The position numbers were made by a program, and so were the translations under genes. Below, piece by piece: positions 36,937 to 50,600 of a stretch of 64,000 bases of DNA. The notes under the pieces are model-generated. The model saw only the letters and a list, made by a program, of their open reading frames with translations. It was not told where the DNA came from and did not search any database. This DNA is from Cercis canadensis (lineage: Eukaryota > Streptophyta > Magnoliopsida > Fabales > Fabaceae): assembly GCA_003255065.1 (NCBI GenBank), contig QAOA01000580.1, forward strand, positions 668,752 through 732,751, read 5' to 3'. Within the stretch, counting starts at the first letter, position 1, and each line of letters starts with the position of its first letter.

Positions 36937-39900
36937 CTATAATGTATATTTTAGCTGATAACTGCGAAGCCAATCTTCACCTTTTTCATCATAATCCATC
37001 CTAGTGAAAGTTTGTGTATGAAACTGCGAGGCTGATGCATAAGCAGCAGCCCCACGCCATGCATCCATAACTGGATCCAATGCTCTAACTATCTTTATAG
37101 GTGATCCAGTGGGTCTAATCATCCGAATTCCAGCTTGCAGGCGTTCAATCAAGCCAGGGTAAAGAGAACTTCCACCGGTCAAAAATATAGATTTAATTAG
37201 TCTCTCTTCTAAAGCTTCATCCTTATATGGTAACCTCCTTATTGAGATCCCAGCCATCTCATCTAATCCTCCCTGATCAACCCCAATCCAGTTTGGATTA
37301 AACAATATTTCAGGGCATCTAAACCTTTCAACCCCAAAAGCAATCTGAAAATCTTCCTTTGTGAGATGGCGTAACCGGGGCACCTCAGCAGGTTGAGAGG
37401 TACCTACTTCTGATTTGGGTACAAATGCTGGATCCAAGTCCTACCAAAGCAACAATTCAGTAAAATCTTCTTTGAAATATACATTCAACAGCTGATATAA
37501 AAGGTAATCTTTCATTATCAAGCAAACATAGACTGTAAACACAGAAAAGAAATAGTAAAATTTTTTTAAAAAAATAAACTAACCTGGAGCCTAGAGGAGA
37601 TGCGGGCCAGTTCCACCTCGTCCTCATCTGCTCCCTCATCATCATCATCATTATCTCTGCTCATCAATTTGTAAAGTTGCCAGTCTTCATCTCTGGCACC
37701 AAATGTATCCTCGCCCTTACCACGATCAAAGGCAGCAGTTGTCAAGAGGCGCATTCTTTCCCTTTGAGCAGCATTCAGTCTTTCACCCCGGCCAACACCA
37801 CCAAAGAAATTATTCCCATTTGAGTGACCTCCATTTGTCTTAAGTCGTTTTCGTTGCTCAACTCTCTCAGAAAGGTTTTTGTATTTAGCATGCAAATTTT
37901 CCAAGTAAAGCTCCGGGTTCTCTCTACAAGTTTGAGCATAATAAGAATACAGTAGTGTAATTATTCAAAGCTTTATCAAGAATTTGGTCATGCTATAACA
38001 AAATAAGTGTCCTAAACATTAGCCTAAGTTAAGGCAGATAGCACAGCTTCCTCCCTCTCTTTATCTCTCTTCTTTCTTTTTCTCATTGTATCAAGTTGAA
38101 CATAAGAGAAAGCGCTTTTACTTATGTAACCCAGCCATAAATAAAGTAATTTAAATACGTACAGGCGTTTCTCCTCCTCTAACTGCTGTTTTCTCTCGCG
38201 TTCCAATTCCTCTTCATAGCGTTTCTGTTTTAATCGCTGCCGCCCTTCAGACATGGATTTGAGTGATAACTGCTTCTTCTTTTCATTGAGCTAACCATAG
38301 AGCACATATCGAAAACATTGTCAACCTCAAAGGACATAGAAAACAACATGCAAAGGAAAGATTTAGAGAATTTGGCTGCATAATATGGCTCCAGGTAAAA
38401 GCTTTACATATACATCTAAAGGGTAGGGGGACAGTAAGCTCAATTTAATGATGGATGTGATCAGCTGTTTGATACAAAAACAGACCTGCTCTGGAGTCAG
38501 CATGTCATCAGGGATGTTTATAAGAGAATACTTCTCGTTAGTAGCAGGGTCAGCCTTTTCAGTTTCAACTTGTTCACTCTTTGTTTCACCTTTTGCTTTC
38601 CTTAAAGATTGTACAACTTTAGCACGGGCAGATTCTATCTCCTGCTTAGAGACATAGCCAGTATCTGATAGGAAAGATGGAATGTCACTCTCTTCCACTT
38701 GTTCAAGCTGCTGTAAGAGAAATTCCAAACCACGCAATTCATTTTCCAGTTCATTTATTCTGGATGACCTCTTTGCCTCAGCCATTTCTCGCAACCGTTG
38801 ACCTTGTTTCTCTCTGATTGCTGCCTTTCTAGCGATCTCTTCCTCAGAAGGAGGCTCCTCAGTCGGTGGAGGAACCCAAGGGAGCTGCCACACTCTGGTT
38901 TTCTCTTCTGCTTCCTTTGCTCCTTTCTACTTGATCATTCATAAAGTTAATCTTTATAAACAGTAGAGCAACTTAAAAGGAAAGAAACATGTTTCTTACC
39001 TGAAACAACTGAGCTTCAGAAGCATAATCCTGTGCAATGTAACAATGTTCCATCTTAAGGTCTTCAACCTTTTCCCAAGTAAATCTAGCCCTGTATTGAG
39101 CATTTCAAAAACACTGAGAAATTCTACATATTCAGTACTCAGTTTGATAGACAGAGTCTAGTTGATTTGATACTCACAAATGATAAGGGTATTTGAGTGA
39201 AAGAAGTTGCTTTAAATAATCAGTAACATGGAATCCACCAATATTAGTACGGCAACATCCATTATAAACAGGTTCCCCATCTACAAACTGGAAACCAAGA
39301 AATAAATGACTATGAAAGATTAATAACAGTTTATTTAAAGTTTAAACACTTGGTCAAGGCTAAATCTTCTCAGCAACACTGCCCTATAGGTGAACTGACC
39401 ACTGGACAGGATATTGCATATGCTTGAGTTCAAGTTTCCATTAATACATATGATTACTAAACTATCTTGAAAATAATTATACACAAACATTCTTATTGGT
39501 GACATTGGATTGAGCACAGTCAACTATTGCAGCAAAGAGTAAACCATGCATATTTATACACAATGGCATCCAACAGATGTCTAACAAACACACATGAAGG
39601 CAACAGAACAAGAGAATTGTTTCCATTACATGATCATCCTTCCTTAGTACACACTACAGTCCAACAGGCCCAAAAATAACCAACACGCAGATCAATAAAA
39701 TTGACTACCATAGTTTGCAACAGAAAGTGAAAGCTCGTTTCCTACTTTCATTAACATATAAAATGCTTTAATTCAGTAAATACCATAAAAAGCATACCGG
39801 AATCACATGGGTTGTGGTAAATCCAGGACACATAGCAAGACTATCTTTATCACAAACTCCTTGTAGTTGATTATACTTATAGCTGAATGCTGCATCAACG

Positions 39901-42193
39901 CCAAAGGCTGCCATAACATAGAAAAGGACAGGTTATTTACAGCATCTAGCATGGAACAGAGATGAAGTTATACCTCTCTGACTGGGTCCAAACTAGTAAC
40001 AACCATGTGACAAGCCACCAAAAATGGTATATTTTAGGGCTTCACATAGAAAATGGTTTTCCATTTAAGGATAGACTGGATGGTACAGATTGGGAAAGAG
40101 AACAGGCAGCCCAATACTTCTGCCTGCAAAAGATGACCAAGTTTTCTTTCATAGCATTGACAGAGTATTAATACCTATTGATGGAACCCCATAAGTCTCA
40201 AAAAGAAGTTCTCCCATTTTACTTCGAGACTGAACTGGGTTGCATACACACTCTGTAATCAGAACAGGATGATCAATCTGCTCTGGCATTAAACATAGAA
40301 CAAGAAAAAGTGAGTCAAAAATTACTCCTATCCTGAAAGGGTTATAAAGAAAGAATCTGTATTCACTAAACCAGAAGACTCCTAGATACCAACACCATGC
40401 AGACCATAAGTTATGGATTTCAATGTGTCCAAAGACTATCAACAGCATTGAAACTAAGGCAATCATGTCAGAAAAGATAAATAATGAAGATAGCTGCTGA
40501 ATGCAAAGAAAAGAAAATTCAAATAGCTGTTCCACCTATGGCCATACCTCTGATCCATTTGCACCCAATCGGTCAAATCCAAAGTCAAGAATCTATAGAT
40601 CAAAGAAAATGTTAGTAATGCCTTCCTTGTCATATTCTTAAAAAATAACGAGGCATACATTTAATTCTAATGCATATGCATGACCTTTTCTCCATGAAAA
40701 ATTTATCCTTCTGCTGGAAAGTAGGTAGAGTACTATCTATGCATGAGAGGGAGATACATACACACAGACAGAATTAAATAAGAAGGCGACTTATGATATG
40801 GTCCTCCTCCTTAATAACTAGTTGTTATGAGCCTATCTTTCTGTATGCCATTGGTGACTTTTAAATTGTGACCCATCAAAGCCCGCTGTATCACCTGGGT
40901 TTCATATATTTATTTCATACTAGGAAAAGGAACCATTGAATAAAATATTGGTATCATGACTGGTACAATGAGAAAATATTACCCCATCATGGCTTGGACC
41001 AGGCACCACTGTCTATGTGGAATACAAGTATAAATTTATAAAGCATGCCACAAATTGTAATACAACCTATGATTACTTAGGAAAACCTTCCATAACACTG
41101 AATGATAATGATGAAATGATGCTAATTCAAGAAAGAGGAAAAAAAAAAAATAGTTTTAGGAAGAAAAAGTTGAAGGGAGCAAAAGGAGACAACTATTGGT
41201 GCCTTAATCAGGAGAGCACCCTCACATGCATATAGCACATGCAACAAAACTATGCCCAATTAAAGACTAGAAGATGATTGGAGGGAGCTGAATCCTAAAC
41301 TGTAGTCGCAATATATGTAACAAGAGGAAGCTTACATATTCCATTATTTCAAACTGGTAAACAACATTGCTATCAAATGCTGAGCGTGGTCCTGAGCGAG
41401 TGCAGTCAAAGTATTTCAATAATGCTGGATCATGGTCACCAACAATAGTTACAGTTTCACCTGTGTCACATTATTTGAAAGAACAATTATTCAGTATGTC
41501 ACATAATTGCCTTTTTGTTATGTTGCTTATTAGCCAAGCAAAGCAAAGGGGGTCAGGAATGAAAATGTATTAAGACATATTTTCATTCCTAAATGCAGAC
41601 ATTCTTTTTTGGCAATAACAATTTTTTCCTCCTCTTAAGTATGCAAGTAAATCGTATAAAGCGTAGTTTAGTTTACTGCTTCAGTTCTTCCTAAGAATCT
41701 ATACCTGAAGAGAGAACGAGAGGGAAAGAAGAAAACCAATGAATAGTAAAAGGACCCGATAACGGATCCTGCTCTAGTTCAGAAACTATTCCAGCTCCCC
41801 TCTTCCAGACACACAAACATTAGCACATATAGGCTAAAGGAAGAAGAAGATGCAGGGAGCACAAAGAACACGTGGGAGCATACCAGTGGCTTTATGGCGT
41901 GGCCTTTGCACAATGTTGCGGAAAACAACACGAGGGTCAGTCTCTCCAGCCCATCTGACAGTTCACGAAACGGAATGAATGCAAATAAACAAACCCTCAT
42001 AAACTGATTCGAAATACAGAACGCGCAAATAACACATGCGCACCCCAGAAAAGTACTCAATTTGGAGCTCAAATTAGGGTTTATAAGGATACCCGATACG
42101 GAAATACGAGGCTCCATTGTCAATTACAATAGGAGTGGTTGAACCGAAGCGAGTGTAATCAGATTGTCGCTGAATTTTGGATATGAAAGGCAT
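36937..42193 (-). CDS. ARP5: actin-related protein 5 (INO80 complex subunit)
   Basis: Twelve exons, 42193-42093, 41954-41884, 41460-41336, 40592-40548, 40277-40175, 39907-39798, 39287-39178, 39090-39000, 38926-38486, 38290-38163, 37923-37584 and 37440-36937, sum to 2169 bases (722 aa) with matching phases. The N-terminal actin part has VIDNGASYFRIGWAGE and PVLITECVCNP. An ARP5-specific charged insert of about 320 residues (roughly 253-575) follows, rich in coiled coil (EEEIARKAAIREKQGQRLRE, RYEEELERERKQQLEEE) and containing GRGERLNAAQRERMRLL and the acidic NDDDDEGADEDE. Actin folds resume with GVERFRCPEILFNP, FLTGGSSLYPG and a WLRSYQLKYTL end. ARP5 pairs with IES6 in INO80, a nuclear remodeller that moves nucleosomes and serves DNA repair and H2A.Z dynamics. 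The frame is intact throughout. Confidence 0.95.
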
Positions 42194-42535
42194 TGTCTTC
42201 TTCACCAAGTAGCAACAGTGATCTTCAGCCAAGGAATCGTTCACGGCTTACGGTGGCCCTACCTTGCTCCGACTCAACTCCACTGTGTCTGTGCTGATGA
42301 TAAAGAAGCCAAGAAGCAGAGGTGATCCCAGAATATTGGACCGCCGAGCCGGCCGGTCTAACTCGAACCAGTTTTTGTCGGGTGAAACATAAACGGGTCG
42401 TTGAAGTCAGTCGTCGACCCGGAACCAAGAGAAAACCAGTGTCAACCCGAGCGCCATTTTTTCGCAGACTCTCCCCTTGTATTCTTCAATTCCCGGTAAC
42501 AAAGGCGTACGAAAAAAAAAAAAAAAAAAAATTGA
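42194..42535 (-). promoter_or_regulatory. ARP5 5' flank
   Basis: GC-richer upstream sequence of the minus-strand ARP5 gene, with no clear TATA box, ending at an A run (42511-42530). Open frames on both strands here lack any protein family signature and are treated as chance. Confidence 0.45.
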
Positions 42536-42540
42536 ATAAC

Positions 42541-42700
42541 TAAGTGTGTTTCATTCTATTTTGTTTTTTTTAAAAAAAAAATTTATTTTGAAAACAGTCC
42601 TTTTATTTTTTATTTTTAAAATAATATTTTAAGAATAAATTTTTAAAACATTCAAACAATTTTTTTTAAAAAAAATAAAAAATCAAACATACCCTTATTG
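42541..42700. mobile_element. possible small MITE
   Basis: The left end CTAAGTGTGTTTCATTCTAT and the inverted right end (AATCAAACATACCCTTA) resemble each other, and T/A-rich arms continue inward. The match is imperfect and low in complexity, so this is tentative. Confidence 0.35.
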
Positions 42701-43940
42701 ACTAAAAAAATAACTAAATAAATGTAAAAAATATTTACAAAAGTGCATTATATTCATGTTGGAGTTGACAATGGTTTTGTAGAGGATTTTTTTTCCCTTG
42801 CCATTTTAAGTCTTAAGACATATTACATTACATTACTACATTTATTATGAAAAAGAACAAACAAAAATTTATTATTCATTACCAAATAAATGTTGAAAAT
42901 AAAAATTCCATACAATAATGGTTTCTATACTTAAAAAAGCATTAAAAACTGAAATCGATATATTTCGATATTCATGCTTAATATCTGATTAAGTTGCCTT
43001 TTCTTGTTGTTGAGCTTCCCTGTCCTACTTCATTTTTTCTTATGTTTCACTCCTTCTCTCCTTCCAATATATAGGATGTAACATGATAACACTACTTTTT
43101 TTTATTAAATTTTGAGAAATTTATATTTGTTTTATTTAATAACTTTTGTAGTTATACAATAATATTCTTTGTTTCAACTCATATTAATTTTTAAGAGTTG
43201 AATAGAAGACTTTGCTTATTTATTGAAGCACAACATGGACAAAAATAATGCCATCGTCATTCAGAAAAACCTAATGCCATTTTGTTTAATAAAGAAAAGA
43301 AATATGAGAATGAAATTGCATTTGTTTTGTTTTTCTTTAAAAAAATATATAATATAAGCTGGGCCACTGAGCCATTGGTTTAGCAAAACAGAATAACCAA
43401 TGGGTTTCAGATAAATAAGCCCACCCTTTAATTGCTGTCCAGAGCAGAGTCGGAGAATCCTGTCCCACAACAAGTACTCCAAGTCCCAACCCCAATCCCT
43501 AACAACCTAACAAAAAGGACAAAAACTTCTCTTATTACACAATATAGAAAGTATTAAATTCTCAATATAAAAAGTATTAAGCATTTATCTTATTAAGGAG
43601 GAGACAGTACTTGTAAGCTTAATTTATATTCAATTTAAAACTCCCAAATAAGCTAATTGGGTTCAATTAGAAAAAGGGTTCACTCTTTCTTATTAAAAAG
43701 ATAATATAAAAGGTTCACTCTTATAATAATTGGCTATGTTTATAATACATATTAATAAAATTATAAATTAGTGTTACAGAATTTGTAATTTTAAATTGGA
43801 CAAACACAACAAATTAGAATTTATAAGTCATCATATTTTAAAAAAAAAAAAATTATTAACTATTAAATTTGTATCAATACACAATTATTACATTTTATAT
43901 TGTAGCTTTCTCTTATAATAATCACTTGTGTTGTGTTGTG
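42701..43940. other. AT-rich spacer
   Basis: No gene or clear element was found. Confidence 0.4.
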
Positions 43941-43949
43941 TGATGAACT

Positions 43950-44320
43950 AGGCATTTGGCAGTGACGTCCCCTACGTCCGAGATTACTTTACACGTGCAG
44001 CGTCACCCACCACACCAAACTGACCTCCGAATGGGCCCATCATCCACCGACGGGCCTAAGGCCCGAATCCAAATCTCCCTCTATTATAATAAACGAGTGG
44101 TCCAGATGTGGCATAAGCCACGTCATCGAAAATGGGACATCACAAAAGCCCTTCCATTTTAACCACGTGGAGTCCAGGTCATCAGTCCTGAGTTGCTTCC
44201 ACCGCACGTCTAGATAAGTCAAAACTTTTCAATGGCAATTAGATCAAGATGATGTACCTTCCGGAAGAAGGTGCTTTCCAGTTGGTGCAGGTAACTAAAC
44301 GACTATAAATAATAATAGTA
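43950..44320 (+). promoter_or_regulatory. promoter of the SMR gene
   Basis: A GC-richer block directly before the small SMR frame. It contains ACACGTGC near 43991, GGGCCCA at 44033-44040, GCCACGTCAT near 44118, a palindromic G-box CCACGTGG at 44163-44170 and a TATA box, CTATAAATA, at 44303-44311, about 70 bases before the ATG. CACGTG and ACGTCA cores are known bZIP/bHLH sites, so control by stress- or hormone-linked bZIP factors is plausible but inferred. Confidence 0.6.
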
Positions 44321-44379
44321 AGTGATGTACATCTTCAAACTTCAACTTCTTAAATATCATAGTCTCTCTTGTTTTTAGA

Positions 44380-44565
44380 ATGGAGGTGGAAGAAGGTTGC
44401 CGGACGCCGAGACACAGTGGTTGCCGGATACCGGAACCAACGGTGTGCCCGCCGCCTCCGAGGAAGAAGCCCGTTTACAGCAGCACTACCAAAGTGAGGG
44501 AACCGCCCAGAAACGGCTACTTTGTCATACCCGATCTTAATCTTGTATTCAAAGTTTTGACTTAA
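44380..44565 (+). CDS. SMR: SIAMESE-RELATED cyclin-dependent kinase inhibitor
   Basis: Single exon, 61 aa. It carries the marks of the plant SIM/SMR family in order: [13 protein letters not shown] (residues 8-20), the proline-rich [10 protein letters not shown] and the C-terminal [13 protein letters not shown], the cyclin-binding-like stretch. SMR proteins bind CDKA/CDKB-cyclin complexes in the nucleus, block mitosis and promote endoreduplication, often under stress or DNA damage. The length is at the short end of the family. A TATA box and G-box sit upstream at normal distances, which supports a real gene rather than a chance frame. An acceptor-like TTTTTAG directly before AATGG could mean an upstream exon, but none is needed. 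Confidence 0.85.
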   Translation: MEVEEGCRTPRHSGCRIPEPTVCPPPPRKKPVYSSTTKVREPPRNGYFVIPDLNLVFKVLT

Positions 44566-46082
44566 TACCACTCCCTCCTCCAACGTAGCTAAGCTAGCCT
44601 AGTGAGTTCTTACTCATCTTTTGCCTTTCCCTTTTGCTTATCCTTGTAATTAAACAGAATGGCAATGAAGGATTTTTGTATATGTTAATTCCTTTTTGTC
44701 AAATTACTTTGATTTCTAATTTTTCTACTCATATCATATTCGAGCACCACACACGCTTATAAATTTGCATCATCTATTTCTTTTTTCTTTTTTCTTTTTC
44801 TTACTCATATAACTAAAAATAATGGCCTCTGTGATTGCCGAGAATACAAGATTGTGGAAAACGAAACAGAAGATGATGGTGTATCAGTGAGTCGGTGACT
44901 TCACCAGCAAATTTCTGGCGTCATTCTGATTTTATTTTTTATTATGATGATTTATGGGGTTTTCTTTTCTTTTCATTTTTTTTTTGTTTTTTCCAATTGG
45001 GCTGCAAGAGACCGATACCATCTCGAAACCCAGTTACCCTTTCTATTTTATGGGCTATGTTCTGCGTGAATAAACGCGGGTACCTGGGCCTTTGGGCTTA
45101 CTTGCAGTGGATATGAAAAAGGGCCTTTGGACTAGGTGGAGAACATGATTTGTTGGATTAAGCGATGTTGAAGTTCGCTGAAGTTTGTTTAACCTACTGC
45201 TTAAAAAAAAAATTTACGTTTTTCATAGAAAAAAAGAAAAAAAGATTTGCATTCCATGAACAAGCTTAATGGATAGCGATGAAGTATTTCTAAGGAAAAT
45301 AACCTCACCATTAACAAACTCCATGATGCTATTATTAGCAGGCTAAACCTTGAGTTGATGCTATCATTTCTACGACTCACTCAGTTTTTAACTTCTTTTT
45401 TCTTTTGACTTGAATTCTATTTGATGGTCCACTATATATTGACTCTTACACAGCAGCAAAAATAAATGAAACGTTATCCATTGCAACATCCAAAGTCTAC
45501 GAGTCTATCGCTAATACGATTGTTTGAAATTAATTGATATATATATATAGTAGGGAGTGTCAATTATGATCCATATCTATTTATTCATCCTATTAGAACC
45601 TAAGAATTATCTATCCAATCCCATCATTATTTATCTATTTAATTATGGATTAATGGATGTGATCAGTGATCACTATTTATCTATTTAATCATGGATATAA
45701 TTAGACAAAAATCATAGATATTGTGTGGATATTGATGGTTCATTAAAAAGACAATTAAAGCATTATTTAGTTTATGAAGTTACAAAAGAATTGAAGTCTA
45801 AAGTGGGTGAAATGTCAAATTATGTCAATTTTAGTTCTTTGTTAATCCAGAATTTTCTTCTGATTTCGCCTGATATTGTTTCTTCCGTCCTACAAACGCA
45901 TCAGTGATTAGGCACGTGATAACGTAAATCTACCAACCCAACCACAACTTGCACCTGCAGATTCTACAATGCAGACCTGGACTTGAATGAGTCCTTGCTT
46001 TGGTGCTCTGCCTACATAGCGCATATCTAGGCTAAATCAAAATACCCATTTGCAAAAAATAATTGCATATCCAACATAAACA
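44566..46082. other. SMR 3' flank and spacer
   Basis: AT-rich. Short open frames near 44895-45116 and 45725-45907 have no recognisable features. Confidence 0.4.
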
Positions 46083-47646
46083 ATGAATTGGAGCAGAAGA
46101 ATACTATTTTTCCTCACTCTTACTTGTTTCATGCACTTGACAAACCAAGACCAGACCATCTGATTTGATCTTCAGGTGTGTTCAAGCTAGGATTTTTTCA
46201 ATCTCATGGCTCCGAACGTAACAACAAATTCTACCTTGAAATACTAGCCAATAAGAACTAACAGGGGACGTTCCAAGATTGTGCTATACTCTGTTGAGCT
46301 ACAACTAATACTCTGTTGAAACAAACCCAGATGGATCTGTGAAAAGGGTTTTATGGCAGAGCTTCGATTATCCCAGAGTCAGAGTGATACGAGGGATGAA
46401 GCTTGTGTTTGACAAGAACACAGACCATAATTGGTCTATAACATGAAGAAGGAGCTATAAATCTCTGTCCTCATGGTCTTTAACCATTGCCATAGACCCC
46501 AAAACAAACCAATTGGTCAGCTTGTGGAGAAGGGGCATTATGTGGAGTGGGTCATGGAAAAATTGGAGGTTTGCCAATTTAAACTCTATCATACTTCAAT
46601 TTCACATGCTTTTCAATTCTAAGTGTAACTTACTTCAAATATGCTTCAATTTCTGGTTTCCTCACCCTAGGACCATTAGCCTTGGGTGAAGTAAAGGGTG
46701 ACAATGGTGCTACTTATTCATGTGCTAATAATTGCATTCTTCCTGATTGTGTCATGCCAAAACCTCCTAAGTGAAGGGTTGATGATGATTTATAATTGCT
46801 GAGTTCAAATAGTCATGGGTCGTGTAAGTCAAAGGGGTTCAAATTTGATAATGAGGGTGAGAACTTAACCATTTCAGATTACTGTTGGATCAAGTGCTTG
46901 AATAATTGCTCCTACACTTAAGCAAATGAGGATGCAACTGGATGTGAAATATGAAGTGGAGGCACAGCAAAATTTGTTGTGCCTAGTGTTACGTCGTAGC
47001 AAAAACTAAAAAGAAAGGTAAGTGTGCATGTCATCAGTTATATGCAGTTTGAGGCTTCGTTATGATTGATTATGTACGTATATATATGCATATATAAAGA
47101 GATTTGTTTTCTTTCTTTCTTTTTAATTTAAGTGCAGGCAAGAGAAAGATATGGGTCATAAGTGCTACAGTTGGAGCTCGTGTTAATCTTCTCATGCTAT
47201 ATATTGTGGAGAAAACGCAAACAATGAGATAATTTTTTATACGGGAATTTGGTAGAACTTGAAGATCAGTTACTACTTAATAATCGTATATAACTGCTTT
47301 TAAGCTTTTATATATGTTTCACGTGCAGCCAGCTGTGAAAAAGAATAAGCGAAAAAATCCATTAAAGGAAAAGGGAGGCAACAGAGTGTCCTCTATTGCC
47401 TACAGATATAGTGAAGGAAGACAACAAAGCCCAGAGAAAAAGACAAGTCATGAGATGCATGATTCGACTTTGAAAGCATTCTTGTGGCAACTGACAATTT
47501 TTCTTTACCAAACACATTAGAGAAGGGTGGCTTTGGACCTGTTTACGAGGTAATATGTCAGTTTTATCCATAGAGACTTGATGGCAAGCAACATTTTACT
47601 TGATAATGAATTTAATTCAAAGATATCTGATTTTGTTAGAGCATAA
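46083..47646 (+). pseudogene. S-domain (G-type lectin) receptor-like kinase pseudogene
   Basis: Pieces of one receptor kinase appear in the right order but in different frames with stops. The signal-peptide-like start NWSRRILFFLTLTCF begins at 46083. A B-lectin scrap, GVFKLGFFQSHGSER, is at about 46177. NPDGSVKRVLWQSFDYP and GMKLVFDKN, ending NWSIT, lie at 46325-46440. A PAN-domain piece, DYCWIKCLNNCSYT, is at about 46880 with an in-frame stop and a TGA where CEIW expects Trp. A membrane segment, WVISATVGARVNLLML, is near 47153. The kinase start, ATDNFS then KGGFGPVYE, is at about 47464-47549. The catalytic loop [14 protein letters not shown] is followed by DFV at 47569-47646. The lysine of HRDLK and the glycine of DFG are changed, and most of the kinase N-lobe is deleted. 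Intact relatives sense signals at the plasma membrane; this copy cannot. Confidence 0.85.
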
Positions 47647-50600
47647 TAAGTACATATATTCAATCTTACTTGATATCATAAACATATATGTATTCTCTTT
47701 TCCAAGCACCAAGTTCAATTTGCTTAGCAATATCAAGTTTATTCCTCAAATGATGTAACAAGTTCAGTGATTGATGGTAGATAAAATCTCCATGCTGGTA
47801 ACAATTATGAATGCTATGAGAATTTCTGTAAATTTGTACCGGATGAGATGCTGGTTTTTCAAAATTAAGTTGTTGTTAGTTCCTTGAAGTCTACCCCAGA
47901 GAGAGAAAGAAGGACATGTTATTGATCTATTACATTAATTTAGCATTTTGTTTCAGCCAAAAAGAAAAAGATTTTGTGAAATCTTGTTGTGTATTGATCA
48001 ACTTTTTCTAAATTTGTAGTGGAAAGAAAGGAGTAGAGAGCTGCGGTTGAGTGAGCAGCTTTATGAATTATTGTACGTGTGGGAGTGGCTCAGTGGGATG
48101 ACAAAACACGGTGATTAAAGATTATGCGGGCGTACTAGTTATCTGACCCAGTTGGTTTCTCTGGATTCTTCTTCATGGACATTGGGTGCTCCATTTGGGT
48201 CCACTTCTATGATCTCCTCTCTTTTATTGCGACATTATCATATCACAGAGTGTACCTTCAATGTGTATAGCCAAAGAATTTAACCCTCCAAATGCTGCTG
48301 CCTCCTCATAGATCATATCTCAAATTGTACCTCCTACATTTTTCTTTAACTTTCCCTTATTCATTTCAAATCATTGAGTACTACTCTTAATTATTATCCA
48401 ACAGTTTTACTATATAATGGAGATGAGATGATTAAGAGTTTATTTTTAAAATTTTAGTTAATATTATTAGTAGTCTTCTTTTCAAAGATTCTTTTTGTAT
48501 GTATTGGATGAGAAAACTTACGTCTAAAATTAACAATTGACTAAGTTATGATTGACAAAGATATTGAAAAACTTTATCAAAGTAAGAGAAATAATATTAT
48601 ATTATGTGAATCGTATCGAAGATAACAAGGGGAGTCATATCTTAGTACTTCATTATTTAACAAATTTTCCGATTTTGTACAACTTATTCATTTATTTTGC
48701 ATATTTTCCAAAGTTAATCTTTTGCCAAATTTCAAAATTTATTGTTGATCTTCCATAGATAGGAGCTTCAAAGAGAGAATATGATTTCATTTTCACTATC
48801 AATGAATAGTAAAACACTTGGTGATTAGCGTGGAGAAAATAGAATTAAAGATTACATAGTTTAATTAACATCTCAATAAAGTAAATTTTGCTTTGAATAA
48901 TAAATAAAGAGCCCCTTCATTTGAGTTTACTTAAATTAATGAAAATAATATATAATTGATCAATTAAATCCTTATTTTATTTTTGAATTACATTTTCCAT
49001 TATTAAAGAACACTATGGTGCCCACATGGTACCTCAAAACGATTGCTTTTCAAATTAAAGGATAATCTTTATTTTTTTCTCCCAAGCCAGAATTACATAG
49101 GCTTCACATTCTTACAGTTCGATAGTCTCTTTATCAAACAAAAAAGATCCCACTTTACTTGGATTAGATAAATTGTAAGTTCTATTTTATTTATTTTGAA
49201 TCTTAAAATTTTCAGTAGTTGATCCCTGTATAGTACATTTTTCTATCATGGGAAATTGGAGGCTCATAATTCTCTTTCAGGAAGCTCATATTTTTTTTAG
49301 AGTTGCAACGAGACCATTAATCCTGATTTAAAGATACATTGAGGATGAGCTGAAAGGAGCGAAATCAGAAGAAAAATTTAGATAATTGTGTAGAAATTGA
49401 CCTTTTATCTAATATTACAATGTACATAAATATATTAATTTAAAATAAGATTAATTCCAGAATTGCATCTTGTAATTCCTCAAAATTGAAAAGGAAGCAT
49501 GGAAAGTGCCTCACTACTGCACGGTTAAGAATAGGAACTCAAGAAAGCGAAATCATTGAATGGCCCTCCAGAAAAAACAGTATGGTGACTGTTTATCATA
49601 TATATATATATATATGCTAATCTGTAATGAAACTTGAAATTTACATACAACGTAGGAATAGCACCAACATGAGCTATATATGGAGCTCATGGAACTGACA
49701 AAGATCAATGTAGACACAGTCTTCAAAAGTGGAATACAGAAAGGTCAGTGCCAAGATAGTAGTTTAATTAATTTATAAATAATGTAATTAAATGAAATTA
49801 ACAATGAGTGCCTGATCAGGTGTGTTCAAGTGGCAGTGCTGATGACTTTCAATAATTGAGAATATTAAAGGAAATAGCATACATGGTTCTGCACAAGGAT
49901 ATGGAAAGTATATGAAATGATCAACTAATGGAAGATGTAGTAAAAGATTCAGTAACATGGCTCAGGAGTAAAAGGTAAATTTATTTAAGCAAGCAAACAA
50001 ATTATGAACGTAATATTTTATTTCTGGAGACCAACATTGACATCTTGTATATATTTAAACAAACTCACCTGGCCATTATTTAAGATGCAGCCAACCCAAG
50101 AGATTTTTTTCAGTATCCTAATGAACCAGATATGGTACTTAAAAAATTGACATAAGCTTTAGCTTTCTCCATTGTGTATTAATTAGTATATTAGCATCAA
50201 CTTAATCTAAATTTTTTTAAAAAAATAGCATTCTCTTTCATTTATTTTTCTAATTTCATACATTTGAGGGTCAAAAAGTGATCTTTCAGAAATTCTAATC
50301 TAATTTCAGAATTCAACTCCATAAATTAGTCATTTTTGGTTTACAGGAAAGCTGCACAAAGCAAGAGCAAGTAATCAAAAGAAGTAGATGTTAAACTAAA
50401 GCTAATTACAATGCCAAATAAAATTCCAGGATAAATACTTGGATCATATATATGGAATACCATGTTATGGCCAGGATCAGAGACATTAAAGGTATGCTTT
50501 CTCTAGAACATAAGAATTAATTCTGGTAAATTTACTCTTCTGTTCTTCAAGGGAAACTCAAATCAAAAGTATCTTCAAATCCTGTAACAAGAAAGGCCAA

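Noticed and set aside
38024-38254. Extension of ARP5 exon 10 through 38163 into downstream sequence
   Set aside because: Splicing from 38163 to 37923 keeps the frame and gives the family-typical EEEKRLENPELYLE junction. The extension is intron.
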